Below, in pieces: positions 24,764 through 34,410 of a DNA stretch of 64,000 nt. A program made the position numbers and the translations under genes. The DNA is from Actinomycetales bacterium (lineage in GTDB: Bacteria > Actinomycetota > Actinomycetes > Actinomycetales > JAHECE01). Positions within the stretch are counted from its first letter, which is position 1. Every line of letters starts with the position of its first letter. The notes below the pieces were generated by a model. It saw only the letters and a program-made list of their open reading frames with translations, searched no databases and had not been told where the DNA came from. The stretch spans positions 1-64,000 of the forward strand of contig JARKOU010000019.1 of the NCBI GenBank assembly GCA_029975645.1, read 5' to 3'.

Positions 24764-26227
24764 TTATGCGGCGCCGAAGAGGGTGTCAGGTGCGGGCGGA
24801 GTCCCGCCGTGGTCGCAGCTGCCCGACGGTGGGTCGCCCTTGGGCTCGGCGTCTGGGCCCGATCCGAGGTGGCGGATCGGTGTGCCGTCGCGTTCGAGGA
24901 ACTCCCATCTCGCCCTGGCGTGGTCTCGCCGGATGATCAGGTAACGGGAGTGGACCTGGGCGTGGTGATGCCAGCAGAGGAGGATTCCGTTCTCCACGGA
25001 GGTTTCTCCGCCGTGCGCGGCCCAGTGCCGCACGTGGTGGATCTCGCCGAACTTCGGGGGGCGCTCGCAGTTCGGGTAGGCGCAGTGGCGGTCGCGAGCG
25101 ATGACAGCGCGGCGCATCGCGCCGGTGTAGAGCCGCTCGGAGCGGCCGACGTCGAGCACTTGGGAGTCCGGCCCGAAGACGACGCGCGAGACCTCGGCGT
25201 CGCAGGCGAGTCGAGCCAGGACGGAGGCAGGGATCGGTGTCCCGTCGGCCAGGAGAGCGGCGTCCCACCCAGCGGGAATGACCGGGTAGGCGGCCGCGCC
25301 CCGGGCGCCGCGTTCCGGCCGAGTGGTGTCGGCGAGCGCGTTGACCTGGGCGACGAGGCTCTCGAGGCTGACCTGGACGGTCAGGTGCGGACGGAATCCG
25401 CCGGAGCGCCCGGCGGCGAGGCCGTGGTCCAGAACGAGGCGCGCCATGTCGCCCAGGGCGGCTCCCATGCGTTGGGCGTGGCTTCGGGGGTCGTCAACGG
25501 ACGGCACGCCGGCGACGGCGGTCAGCGCGGCGTCGAACGCCGCGCCGTCGACGGCCGTCATGAACGCGTTGAGCGCGACGCCGTCGTCGCGCGTCGCCAT
25601 CGTGCAGGTCACCCGCTCGGTGGCGGTGCGGTGGCCCTTCTCGTCCGCGGTCGGATCGACCTTCGCGGCCCACCGCTTCACTTCCTTGGCGAACTCGTCG
25701 ACGCCGAGTTCGCGCGCCTTGTCCAGGAGGTGCCCGGCATTGAGCGCGGGGTCGGGAGAGATCAGCGCCTCGCGCCGGGCGGGCGTTGTCGGGCCCAGTC
25801 TGGTGAGCACGTCGGCGTGTTCGAGAGACACGCCCCCGTCCGTGAGTGCCTGCGCGAGGCCGGGGACGGCGTCGTCGGTGACCGTGCGGGCAAGGCGGGT
25901 CTGCCTCTTGGCCCCGGAGCGCGTCCCGCGGGACTCCTTCGCGACGTACTCCTCGAAGTCCCGAGCGCCCCGGCCCATGGGCGTGGTGGCCCAACGCCCA
26001 TCCGCCTCGATCCGGCCCAGGAACCGGGCGGAGATGAGCCCGAGGGCATCCTGGGCGCGGCGCAGAGCGGTGTGCGCCAGGGTGGCCTGCGGTTCCACGA
26101 TCTCGTCGATCGGCAGGCCCGCGATCTCGGTCACCAGCGCACCGAGCCGGTCGATCGCGGCGAGCACGACCTCTCCAGGCCCAGCCGTGCCCGGCGCGCT
26201 CGCCCTCGACCCGTCCACCACTCTCAC
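24764..26227 (-). CDS. DUF222/HNH endonuclease domain protein (13E12-like)
   Basis: HNH core CAYPNCERPPKFGEIHHVRHWAAHGGETSVENGILLCWHHHAQVH. Confidence 0.88.
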   Translation of the reverse strand: MRVVDGSRASAPGTAGPGEVVLAAIDRLGALVTEIAGLPIDEIVEPQATLAHTALRRAQDALGLISARFLGRIEADGRWATTPMGRGARDFEEYVAKESRGTRSGAKRQTRLARTVTDDAVPGLAQALTDGGVSLEHADVLTRLGPTTPARREALISPDPALNAGHLLDKARELGVDEFAKEVKRWAAKVDPTADEKGHRTATERVTCTMATRDDGVALNAFMTAVDGAAFDAALTAVAGVPSVDDPRSHAQRMGAALGDMARLVLDHGLAAGRSGGFRPHLTVQVSLESLVAQVNALADTTRPERGARGAAAYPVIPAGWDAALLADGTPIPASVLARLACDAEVSRVVFGPDSQVLDVGRSERLYTGAMRRAVIARDRHCAYPNCERPPKFGEIHHVRHWAAHGGETSVENGILLCWHHHAQVHSRYLIIRRDHARARWEFLERDGTPIRHLGSGPDAEPKGDPPSGSCDHGGTPPAPDTLFGAA

Positions 26228-26383
26228 CCCCTGACCGGCTCGCCCGTTCGTCGATACGAACAACAGTACGACGAGCCACTGACATCGAGTCAAGACCCGC
26301 GTGCGGCCTGTGGATAGCCCCCCGATCAGCGGCCCGGTCGCGCCCAATCGTTCCGGCGACCCGGTCGTCGCGGTCAGTGTCGA

Positions 26384-26630
26384 ATCAGCGCGCGCAAGCG
26401 CCCGCGCCTCATCCCCATCACGGATCAGGGCATCGAAGCGATCCTCGGAATCGACGACAATCGCCGGCGTTCGCTCAATGCCGCGCTCTACCCCCGTCGA
26501 CGGCGACAAGCCCTCCAGGAGCTTCTCCTCGACCTCTGCGCCGAGTCCGGCATCCGAGCCCACATCTCGGCGTTGCGCGTCCTCGACGTCGTCGCGTGGA
26601 TGGAGTGGAAGTCGAGCCGGGTCGGGGCGG
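26384..26630 (+). pseudogene. Remnant of a DUF6308-like gene 3' part
   Basis: Reads RKRPRLIPITDQGIEAILGIDDNRRRSLNAAL..LLLDLCAESGIRAHISALRVLDVVAWMEWK, parallel to 30640-30870; no 5' part. Confidence 0.7.
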
Positions 26631-26803
26631 CAAGCGAACCAGCGCCCGTGCCGTCAGCGGTTCGCCGACGCCGCCGCGTGAGCTCTGAGCGGGCCCGACC
26701 CCGGGCCCGGGCTTCCTGGTGTGGTCGCACCAATCCAGCCGTCCCCGGATCCGCGTCCGGTGGCGACGGCGCTACCCGCCGGAGTTCGCGCCCTCCTCGA
26801 GGC

Positions 26804-27211
26804 CTAGCCCGGAAGCGGGATCCCGTGCTCCTGCGCATACTTCATCATGTTCGCCTGGACCACCTGGTTGGCCTGCTTCGACTCCTCCGTGATCGGGGTG
26901 AAGGTGACGAACTCGGTCCCGGCGGCGATCGCGGGGACGTGCCCGGGCGTGATCACGTACGCGTCGCCGGCCTCGAACACCTCGTCGGTGCCATCCGCCA
27001 TGTGGACGGTCAGTCGTCCCTTCAGGATGTAGCCCATGTGAGTCGCCTGGCACTGGTCGTTCGGCAGGCCCTTGTACGCGAACGCGTACTCCATGTCGGT
27101 CGAGTACCGCTCGATCTCGACGGTGTAGCCGTCGAGTTCCTGCGAGCTGGCCTCAAAAAAACCCGGAATGTTCCAGTGATTTGCGCCGGTCGTCATCGAG
27201 AACTTGGGCAT
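26804..27211 (-). CDS. Cupin-domain protein
   Basis: HMGYILKGRLTVHMADGTDEVFEAGDAYVITPGHVPAIAAGTEFVTF. Confidence 0.85.
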   Translation of the reverse strand: MPKFSMTTGANHWNIPGFFEASSQELDGYTVEIERYSTDMEYAFAYKGLPNDQCQATHMGYILKGRLTVHMADGTDEVFEAGDAYVITPGHVPAIAAGTEFVTFTPITEESKQANQVVQANMMKYAQEHGIPLPG

Positions 27212-27510
27212 CGTGGTCCCCTTCCGTCGGCGGGCCATCCGTTTCGGCCCGATGTTTTGCATCCCTTTTCTCGTCCATCGTGAGCATCCTGCGACGTCAC
27301 CCGCCAGGGACCGAGGTCCCGCCCAGGAATTGAGGAACGTCTATCAACAGGAGCCGCGGAAGTGCCGGCCCCAATTCCTGCGTTCGGCAGTGATCTGGCC
27401 GTCAGGCGCGTACGGTCGAGGAGAAGGCTCGGCCGTGCGAACGGCGGCGGCCGGTCCCCGTCGCGTGGTGGGAGCCGCGCCCCCGCCACGCCGAGCGGAG
27501 GGAGCGCGAC

Positions 27511-28413
27511 ATGAGCGCACGGCGGACGATCCTGATCGCGACGACGGCAGCGGGGGTGGCGGTTGCCGTCGGCGTCCTCCGACGCGCGACACGGGCGCCG
27601 CGGCCGGAGGCCCGAACCGGGACCTTCCCCAACGGGATCGCGTACGACGCGATCGGCGACGGCCCCCGGACGATGCTCTTCCTTCCGGGCGGGCCCGGGG
27701 CCATCCGGCTGGTGTGGATCCGCGTGACCAAGAGTCTGATCCGCCCGTTGGCCGCCGGCGGCTTCACGGTGTGGCGCCTGGCGCGCCGGCGCGGCATGTC
27801 CGCCGACTACACGATGGAGGACATGGCCGACGACGTCGCGACCGTGATCGACGATGCGTTCGAGGGACATGTCGACGCGGTTGTCGGCGTCTCCATGGGT
27901 GGGCTCGTCGCGCTGTACCTGGCCGCCCGGCACCCGGGCGCCGTCGGACGTGTCGCGCTCGTTGCCTCGTCAGCGAACGTCAGCGCGAGAAGTCTGGAGG
28001 CCGCCGGCCGCTACGGCGAGGCGCTGGGCCACGAGCGGTACACCGAGGCGGCCCTCGTGCAGCTCGAGGACGTGCTGATGGGCCCGCGCTGGCGCGTTGT
28101 ACGAGGTCTCCTGGCAGCGCTCATGGGTCGCATGCTCGCCGCCTCCGGGAACAACCCGCCGGACGTGCTCGCGGAGACCCGGGCCGTCATGGAGGCCGAC
28201 GCCCGGCCCGTCCTGCACCAGATCACCGCACCCGTCCTGGTCATCGTCGGTGACCGGGACCTCGACTTCCCGCCGGACGTCGTCGAGGAGACGGCGCGAC
28301 TCATCCCGGACTGCACTGTGCTCCGGTACGAAGGTCGCGACCACGGCGGCACCACGTTCGACAAGCGCGTGCCGGGCGACGTGCTCGCGTTTCTGGACCG
28401 CGACCGCGAGTAG
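27511..28413 (+). CDS. Alpha/beta hydrolase
   Basis: MLFLPGGPGAIRL; nucleophile elbow VVGVSMGGLVALYLAARHP; ITAPVLVIVGDRD. Confidence 0.9.
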   Translation: MSARRTILIATTAAGVAVAVGVLRRATRAPRPEARTGTFPNGIAYDAIGDGPRTMLFLPGGPGAIRLVWIRVTKSLIRPLAAGGFTVWRLARRRGMSADYTMEDMADDVATVIDDAFEGHVDAVVGVSMGGLVALYLAARHPGAVGRVALVASSANVSARSLEAAGRYGEALGHERYTEAALVQLEDVLMGPRWRVVRGLLAALMGRMLAASGNNPPDVLAETRAVMEADARPVLHQITAPVLVIVGDRDLDFPPDVVEETARLIPDCTVLRYEGRDHGGTTFDKRVPGDVLAFLDRDRE

Positions 28414-28442
28414 GCGTCGCGTGGTGGGGTGTGCGGGAGGCG

Positions 28443-28868
28443 CTACGGCTGGGTCTCCGTTGCGCCGCCGACGTCGAGCGCGTCGAGGCTGGGCACGACG
28501 TCGGCTATGCGCGCGTAGTCAACGTCCGCGTGCACGAGGCGCGCCCCGTGGCGCTCGGCAACCGCAGCGATGAGGCAGTCGATGGACGACCGGATGCCAT
28601 GACCGCTGGTGCGGACGGCTCGGTAGATGTCGGCCGCGGCGTCGAAGTCGACGGGTTCGACGGCGAGGTCGAGCAGTCCGTCGATGACGGCCTCCAGTCG
28701 CCGTCGGGCGATGTCGTTGGCGCCCATCCGCAGTTCCATCCGGATCGGCGCGCAGATCGCCAGAGTCTCTGGCGACTCCGCCACGAGCCGGCGGAGCGCA
28801 TGGCGCGGAGGGCGGTCCGCGCCGTTCAGGTAGTCGATCCAGACAGACGTGTCGATCAGGTAGATCAC
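28443..28868 (-). CDS. vapC: PIN-domain toxin, VapC family
   Basis: MIYLIDTSVWIDYLNG; SSIDCLIAAVAERHGARLVHADVDYARIA. Confidence 0.9.
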   Translation of the reverse strand: MIYLIDTSVWIDYLNGADRPPRHALRRLVAESPETLAICAPIRMELRMGANDIARRRLEAVIDGLLDLAVEPVDFDAAADIYRAVRTSGHGIRSSIDCLIAAVAERHGARLVHADVDYARIADVVPSLDALDVGGATETQP

Positions 28869-29077
28869 GGGCGGGGTTCGGCGTCGGTCGGGCGGACCTC
28901 CTCGAGCGTGGCGCCGAACCCTATGCCTTCGAGGCCGGCGAGTTGCTCGCGCGTGACGGGTCGGCGAAGGGTGCGGCGGAGTGCAAAGTCGACGGCCTCG
29001 CGCTTGGACCGCAGGTGATGCTGTGCCATCACCGCGGCGACGAGGTCATCGTCGATCTCGATGTTGGTGCGTCCCAT
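28865..29077 (-). CDS. vapB: VapB-type antitoxin
   Basis: MGRTNIEIDDDLVAAVMAQHHLRSKREAVDFALRRTL; 4-nt overlap with VapC. Confidence 0.9.
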   Translation of the reverse strand: MGRTNIEIDDDLVAAVMAQHHLRSKREAVDFALRRTLRRPVTREQLAGLEGIGFGATLEEVRPTDAEPRP

Positions 29078-29126
29078 ACACCAACAGTACACATCGCGCC
29101 CTCGTCTGCACCGCCGGGGGTTCTAC

Positions 29127-29348
29127 GTGGGCAAGTTCTCGCCAGTTCAGCGTGTTCGGAACCCGGTCACCTACATCGACGACGAAGGTCAGCCCTGTCG
29201 GTGCGGCTGCGGTGGCCTCGTGGCCGGGCGGGAGTTCCTTTCCGGTCACGATCAGACGGCGCTTCACGACCGCGTCCGGCAGATCGGTACGGTCTCGCAG
29301 TTCCTCGATTGGTTCGACATCGTGAGGGGCAATCAGCCGATGGCCTGA
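29127..29348 (+). CDS. Small CxCGCGG putative zinc-binding hypothetical protein
   Basis: GQPCRCGCGGLVAGREFLSGHDQTALHDRVRQIG; start uncertain (29061 or GTG 29127). Confidence 0.5.
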   Translation: MGKFSPVQRVRNPVTYIDDEGQPCRCGCGGLVAGREFLSGHDQTALHDRVRQIGTVSQFLDWFDIVRGNQPMA

Positions 29349-29384
29349 CAGGCCTGGTGGCGGCGCAGGCGTCCGCCCCGCCGC

Positions 29385-29684
29385 TCACGCCCGGCAGGCA
29401 TCCCGGCGATGGTCGACGTCGAGGACGAGGACCACGTGCTCGGACTCGTCGATTCGGTATCGGATCCGGTACTCCCCGCGCCGGGCGCGCCACAGGCCCT
29501 CGAACGGCGCCTTGAGGGGCGCACCCACCGTTCTCGGCCGTTCGGCGAGCGGTCCGGAGATGAACTCCCACGCGGCGAAGGCTGCAGCAGTCGGGAGCCC
29601 GTCCGTGAGCGCCCGGCGCGCGCCGGGGGCGAGCAGGATGCGGAAGGCGTCCTCGGGCACGTGCTCAGCCGGCGCTTCGGTCAC
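29385..29684 (-). CDS. RelE/ParE-family toxin
   Basis: LWRARRGEYRIRYRIDESEHVVLVLDVDHRRDAC. Confidence 0.88.
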   Translation of the reverse strand: MTEAPAEHVPEDAFRILLAPGARRALTDGLPTAAAFAAWEFISGPLAERPRTVGAPLKAPFEGLWRARRGEYRIRYRIDESEHVVLVLDVDHRRDACRA

Positions 29685-29958
29685 GCTGCGGGCGCCGTGC
29701 CATGAGTGCGGCCATCTCGTCGGCGGTGGTCACGTCGCCCGCGGCGACCCCGGCTTCGGCGTCCGCGACCCGTCGCCGCGCCGCCTCGTCGGAGAGCAGC
29801 TCGATCGTGGCCTCGAGCGACTCGAGGTCTTCGGCGGCCAGCAGCACGACGTACTCGCGTCCGTTCTTCGTGACGTGGACGCGCTCGTGCGTGCGGCTCA
29901 CCTCGTCGGCGATCTCCGACAGTCGGGCCTTGACCTCGGACAGCGACACCGTGCTCAT
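29665..29958 (-). CDS. Phd/YefM-family antitoxin
   Basis: MSTVSLSEVKARLSEIADEVSRTHERVHVTKNGREYVVLLAAEDLESLE. Confidence 0.88.
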   Translation of the reverse strand: MSTVSLSEVKARLSEIADEVSRTHERVHVTKNGREYVVLLAAEDLESLEATIELLSDEAARRRVADAEAGVAAGDVTTADEMAALMARRPQRDRSAG

Positions 29959-30211
29959 AGACCAGAAAAGTAGTCTGTAGCCGCCGTGTCGTGAAGGTGT
30001 GCGCCGCCCTGGCGTGGACCGTGTCGTGGGCCGAATGGTGCCCTCAGCCCCGCCTTCATTGGCTGCGGGGAGCACCCGGCTGTGGACGGCCGCCCTGTCC
30101 ACAGCCGTCCGAATCGTGCGGGAACCAACTGTGCGCAATCGTTCGAAGCGCGCCGCGAAACGGCATTCCGACTAGTATTTGCGCGATTATCCCCGAGGCG
30201 TGAGGTGTGCT

Positions 30212-30935
30212 GTGACGACCGCGACCATGTACGTGACCTGGGCCAAGAATGTCGCGACCGATCCGCAGCGGCGTGATCAGGCGATCACCGACCTCAAGAC
30301 GTACTTCGCCAAGTCCGACGGCGTGCCCAACTACACCGGATCGCGCTTCGAGAGCTTGGGCGGTGGCGGCGACCGGCCGGAGGTCGCGAACGTGGTCACG
30401 GCGGAGGACCTGCTGGCCCTGAGCCTGCTGTCGGTGCCCGTCAACGGCGAGGCGGCCCTGTACCTGCTCGAGGGTAAGAGTCACGAGATCAGCAACCTCC
30501 TGGCCGAGCTGCCCACGGACACGGACCTCGCCGACCTCGCACCCGAAGACCTCGGATCGGACTGGCCCGCGCGCGAACTCTGGCGTGTCGTTCGCGGCGC
30601 CAGTGATTTTCGGCCGGGTGCGCACGTCCAAGCTCCTGGCGCGGAAGCGCCCTCGCCTCATCCCCATCACAGACCAGGGCATCGAGACCGTCCTCGGATC
30701 CGACGACAACCGGTGGCGTTCGCTCAACGAGGCACTCAACACCCCGGTCGACGGCGGCACGACGACCCTCCAGCAACTCCTCATCGAGCTGCGTGAGGAG
30801 TCCCGGATCCCCGCACACATCTCAGCGCTACGCGTCCTCGACGTCGTCGCGTGGATGGAGTGGAAGCACCGTCTGGGCGCGACGGCGAGCGCATCGGTCG
30901 AGTCGATCGACCCGGAGCCAGTCGCCGTCCCCTGA
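30212..30935 (+). pseudogene. DUF6308-like gene, split by a +1 frameshift
   Basis: N-terminal frame TTATMYVTWAKNVATDPQRRDQ..RVVRGASDF continues in the next frame as GRVRTSKLLARKRPRLIPITDQGIE..; junction in TTTT at 30607-30610. Confidence 0.7.
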
Positions 30936-31187
30936 GCTCCCGCGGAGGCCGACGACGCCGCCCCGGACCTCTCCCGCTCGGCGCGCCCTTTCGGATGGCA
31001 CCTTGCAGGATCGCCGACGGACACCGACGACCCCTCACGAGCGAGGTCACCCGCCATGAAGCCAACGAAGACCCGCTGGGTCCCGTTCGGCGCGCCGGTG
31101 AGCGCCGCGGAGGGCGCCCGATGTCCTGCCTCCTGATCCGCCCCGGCGTGTCGATTCAACGCGTGGGCGCGGGCGGGCAACGCCCGC

Positions 31188-34100
31188 TCACCCCACGGCC
31201 GCGGCGAACTGAGCGAACAGATCCCCGGGCAACGGCGTCCGCAATCTCCACGTGACCGCGATCGGCCGCTCCCCGCGGTGGGAGACGTAGTCCGCGAGTC
31301 CGAGGCACCAGAAGGCGTTGTCCCGCGCGGAGAGCCGGGCGAAGAGCGCCACATTGGTGCCGGCCGTCCGTTGCGCGAGGTAGCGGCGTCCGGCGTCGGT
31401 TGTGGGCGCCGCTGTCGACTGGCTCTCCCAATGGATGAGCTCCCGGCTGATCGCGTAGTCGCGGTAGCGCGTCGTCGGCGAGAACGACCCCGCCGACTTG
31501 TCCAGCGTGAACGCCAGCAGGTCGGTCCCGCTCGCCGGCTCCCACCACACGCCGGTCTGCCACGCCGGCGGCCGCGGCCCGGGCCCCACCCCGAACGCCG
31601 CGAGAATCTCCGCCCGCGTGTACCGGGCGTGCACCTGCAGCGGGACGTCCGACGGCGCCACGGGCTTGTGCACGTGGTCGATCCCCTCGGCCAGCACTTC
31701 TAGCAGCTCGGTCAGCTCCGCCCTGACCTGCGGGTGCGCCCACAGCTCGGCGACGGCGTCCTGAAGCGTGGCGCCTGACCGCAGCGTCGTGAGCGAGCCC
31801 ACGAGCATCCGCACCAGACGTCGCTCCCGCTCCGCGAGCCCGCCGACGTCCGGCACCACTGCCCCCGACACGGCGGCCCGGTACGCGGCGATCCGCGCGC
31901 CGTCGTCGACATGAAGCATCCGGCCCACCGCCCGAAGGAGTGCGTCCTCCGCCGGCCCGGCGGGCGCCGCCGGGAGCCCGGCCGCCCTCCGCAGCGTCGA
32001 CCATGAGTGCCCACCCGCATACACGTCCTCGACGTCGAGGCCCGATTCCTCGAGGAACCGCCCGAGGCCGACGTCGCCCGCCCGGCTCAGCTCCCGCAGC
32101 TCGGTGACCTTCGCCCGCCAGTCGCTCGGGATCGCGTCGCGCAGGCTACGCAGCACCTGGTCGCGCACCACCGGGTCGAGCTCCAGGTGGCAGCCCGATG
32201 GCAAGAACGGGAAGTCGTCGGTCACCTGCCGCTCGACGTCGCGCCGCGAGCCGCCGAGCAGCGCCCGGAAGCGACGGTCGAACCGGAACTCCGTCCGGTG
32301 CGTGCCCACGAAGTCGAGCACCGTGCACACGTCCTTACCCGCGCTGCGCCTCAGCCCCCGGCCGAGCTGCTGGAGGAACAGCGTCGGGCTCTCGGTCGGA
32401 CGCAGGAGGAGGAGGGTGTCGACCGCCGGTACGTCGACGCCCTCGTTGAACAGGTCCACTGTGAGCACGACGTTCACGCGACCCGCCGCGAGGTCGCGCA
32501 GCGCGGCCGTGCGCTCGGCCTCCGGGGAGTCGCCCCACACCGCGACCGCCGGGATCCCGCGCCGCCGGAACCGCTCCGCCAGGAACCTCGCGTGCGCGAC
32601 GCTCACGCAGAACCCCAGCGCCCGCATCGCCCGCGGGTTCGCGATGTACCGCCGCACCTGCCCCAGGACGGTGCCGACGACGGCGTCGTCCGCGGTGAGG
32701 ACGTTCGTCAGGCCCTCGACGTCGTAGCCGCGCCCCCGCCGCCACCCGACGTCGCGCAGGTCCGACCCGTCGCTGACCCCGAAGTAGGCGAACGGCGTCA
32801 GGTAGTGCTGGTCGATCGCGTCCCACACCCGCAGCTCCGCGGCGATCCGCCCGTCGAAGTGCCCGAGGACGTCGAGCCCGTCCGAGCGCTCGGGCGTCGC
32901 CGTGAGGCCGAGGAGCTCGCGCGGGCGCACCCGCTCCAGCAGCGCCCGGTACGACGGCGCGGCCGCGTGGTGAAACTCGTCCACGACGACGACGTCGAAA
33001 TGGTCCGGCGCCAGCGCGTCCAGCCCGGCCGCGTTCAGGCTCTGGATGGACGCGAAGACGTGCTCGAACCGCGCCGGCCGGCTCCCACCGACCCACAGCT
33101 CGCCGAACGCGGCGTCGCGCACGGCCTGCCGGTACGTCGCCCGGCTCTGCTCGAGGATCTCCGCCCGGTGCGCGACGACGAGCAGCCGGTCCCGCGGCAG
33201 CGTCCCGCGCAGGCGGGCGTAGTCGACGGCAGCCATCACCGTCTTGCCGGTGCCCGTCGCCGCGACCAGCAGGTTGCGGTGGTGACCGCGCTCCCGGGCG
33301 ACCTTGATCCGTTCCAGCAGTCGCTCCTGGAAGGGGCGCAGCACGACGTCGGTGGGCGGCAGCGTGAAGATGGGCCCCGCCGTCGTCGTCGCCGTGCGCT
33401 CGACGAACTCCGCCGCGTCGAACGGCACGAAGTCCCCGCTCTGCCAGTACGCCTCGACGACCGCCGCCATCTTCGCCACGACGTCCGGGTTGCGGACCCC
33501 GGACACCCGGACGTTCCACTCCATGCCCGTGACCTGCGCGGAGTGCGTGAGGTTGGACGAGCCGATGTACGCCGTCGAGTAGCCGCCCGCCCGGTGGAAC
33601 AGCCACGCCTTCGCGTGGAGACGGGTGGAGGTGACGTCGTAGGAGACGCGGACGTCGGCGCCGAGGCCGGCCAGCTCCTCCAGCGCCCGCAGCTCCGTGC
33701 TGCCGGTGTACGTGGTGGTGAGGAGGCGCAACGGCTTGCCCTCACGGCAGTGGTCGGCCAGGGCGTCCAGCAGCGGGCGGATGCCGCTCCACCGCACAAA
33801 CGCCATGACCACGTCGATCGCCTCGGCCGAGTGGATCTCCGCGCGGATCTCGTGGCCCACGCCCGGCTCGCCGGGGGAGTTGGTGAGCAGCGTCGTGTCC
33901 AGCAGCGGCGTGAGGGGCGGGCGCAGCTCGCGGACCGAGCCGTCCGGGTTGAGGCGCAGGATCGCGCGCAGAACCTGGGCGGGGGAGAGCGGGGCGTCGC
34001 GGTCCAGATCGACGGCGTCGGGCACCTCGTCGGCCAGGGCGGCGAGCACGGCGTCGACGATCGCGAGGCCGGCGCTGGCGTGGTCGTTCTCGGGGAGGGT

Positions 34101-34364
34101 GTCGATGGTGCGGGCGACGACCGCTGCCACGTGGCGGGAGAGCCGGTCCGCGGCCTCGGCGTTCGCGAGGGCGTTGGACTTCTCGTGCAGCGCGGAGCCG
34201 AGGGCGTCGAGGCGGCGGCGAAGCGACCTGGTGATCAAGGCCTCCTTGAGGCCCGGTTCGAGGTCGTCGTCGCTGGTCACCGACGTGAGCTTATGGCGGA
34301 AGGGGCCACGGCGCGCGTCGAGCGGAGGCCGCAGGTAGCGGCGTAGTGGGGCGGTCCCCGGCAA
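31188..34364 (-). CDS. PLD-nuclease / SF2 helicase / DUF3427 protein
   Basis: HAKAWLFHRAGGYSTAYIGSSNLTHSA (PLD); AATGTGKTVMA, VVVDEFHHAAAPSYRALLERV, LLGLTATPERSDG, QQLGRGLRRSAGKDVCTVLDFVG; GTG at 34280 is an alternative start. Confidence 0.92.
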   Translation of the reverse strand: MPGTAPLRRYLRPPLDARRGPFRHKLTSVTSDDDLEPGLKEALITRSLRRRLDALGSALHEKSNALANAEAADRLSRHVAAVVARTIDTLPENDHASAGLAIVDAVLAALADEVPDAVDLDRDAPLSPAQVLRAILRLNPDGSVRELRPPLTPLLDTTLLTNSPGEPGVGHEIRAEIHSAEAIDVVMAFVRWSGIRPLLDALADHCREGKPLRLLTTTYTGSTELRALEELAGLGADVRVSYDVTSTRLHAKAWLFHRAGGYSTAYIGSSNLTHSAQVTGMEWNVRVSGVRNPDVVAKMAAVVEAYWQSGDFVPFDAAEFVERTATTTAGPIFTLPPTDVVLRPFQERLLERIKVARERGHHRNLLVAATGTGKTVMAAVDYARLRGTLPRDRLLVVAHRAEILEQSRATYRQAVRDAAFGELWVGGSRPARFEHVFASIQSLNAAGLDALAPDHFDVVVVDEFHHAAAPSYRALLERVRPRELLGLTATPERSDGLDVLGHFDGRIAAELRVWDAIDQHYLTPFAYFGVSDGSDLRDVGWRRGRGYDVEGLTNVLTADDAVVGTVLGQVRRYIANPRAMRALGFCVSVAHARFLAERFRRRGIPAVAVWGDSPEAERTAALRDLAAGRVNVVLTVDLFNEGVDVPAVDTLLLLRPTESPTLFLQQLGRGLRRSAGKDVCTVLDFVGTHRTEFRFDRRFRALLGGSRRDVERQVTDDFPFLPSGCHLELDPVVRDQVLRSLRDAIPSDWRAKVTELRELSRAGDVGLGRFLEESGLDVEDVYAGGHSWSTLRRAAGLPAAPAGPAEDALLRAVGRMLHVDDGARIAAYRAAVSGAVVPDVGGLAERERRLVRMLVGSLTTLRSGATLQDAVAELWAHPQVRAELTELLEVLAEGIDHVHKPVAPSDVPLQVHARYTRAEILAAFGVGPGPRPPAWQTGVWWEPASGTDLLAFTLDKSAGSFSPTTRYRDYAISRELIHWESQSTAAPTTDAGRRYLAQRTAGTNVALFARLSARDNAFWCLGLADYVSHRGERPIAVTWRLRTPLPGDLFAQFAAAVG

Positions 34365-34410
34365 TGGCCACTTCGCCGTCCACCCCGGCCGGGCGACGAC
34401 GCGCGAGGCG

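Noticed and set aside
26384-26630. Intact second DUF6308 gene
   Set aside because: Only the 3' portion is recognisable and no start codon with an N-terminal half is present.
31057-31137. 26-aa ORF MKPTKTRWVPFGAPVSAAEGARCPAS
   Set aside because: No clear Shine-Dalgarno or conservation evidence; too short to support.
32007-34346. 779-aa plus-strand ORF antisense to the PLD-helicase
   Set aside because: No family motifs; GC-codon artefact opposite a motif-rich CDS.
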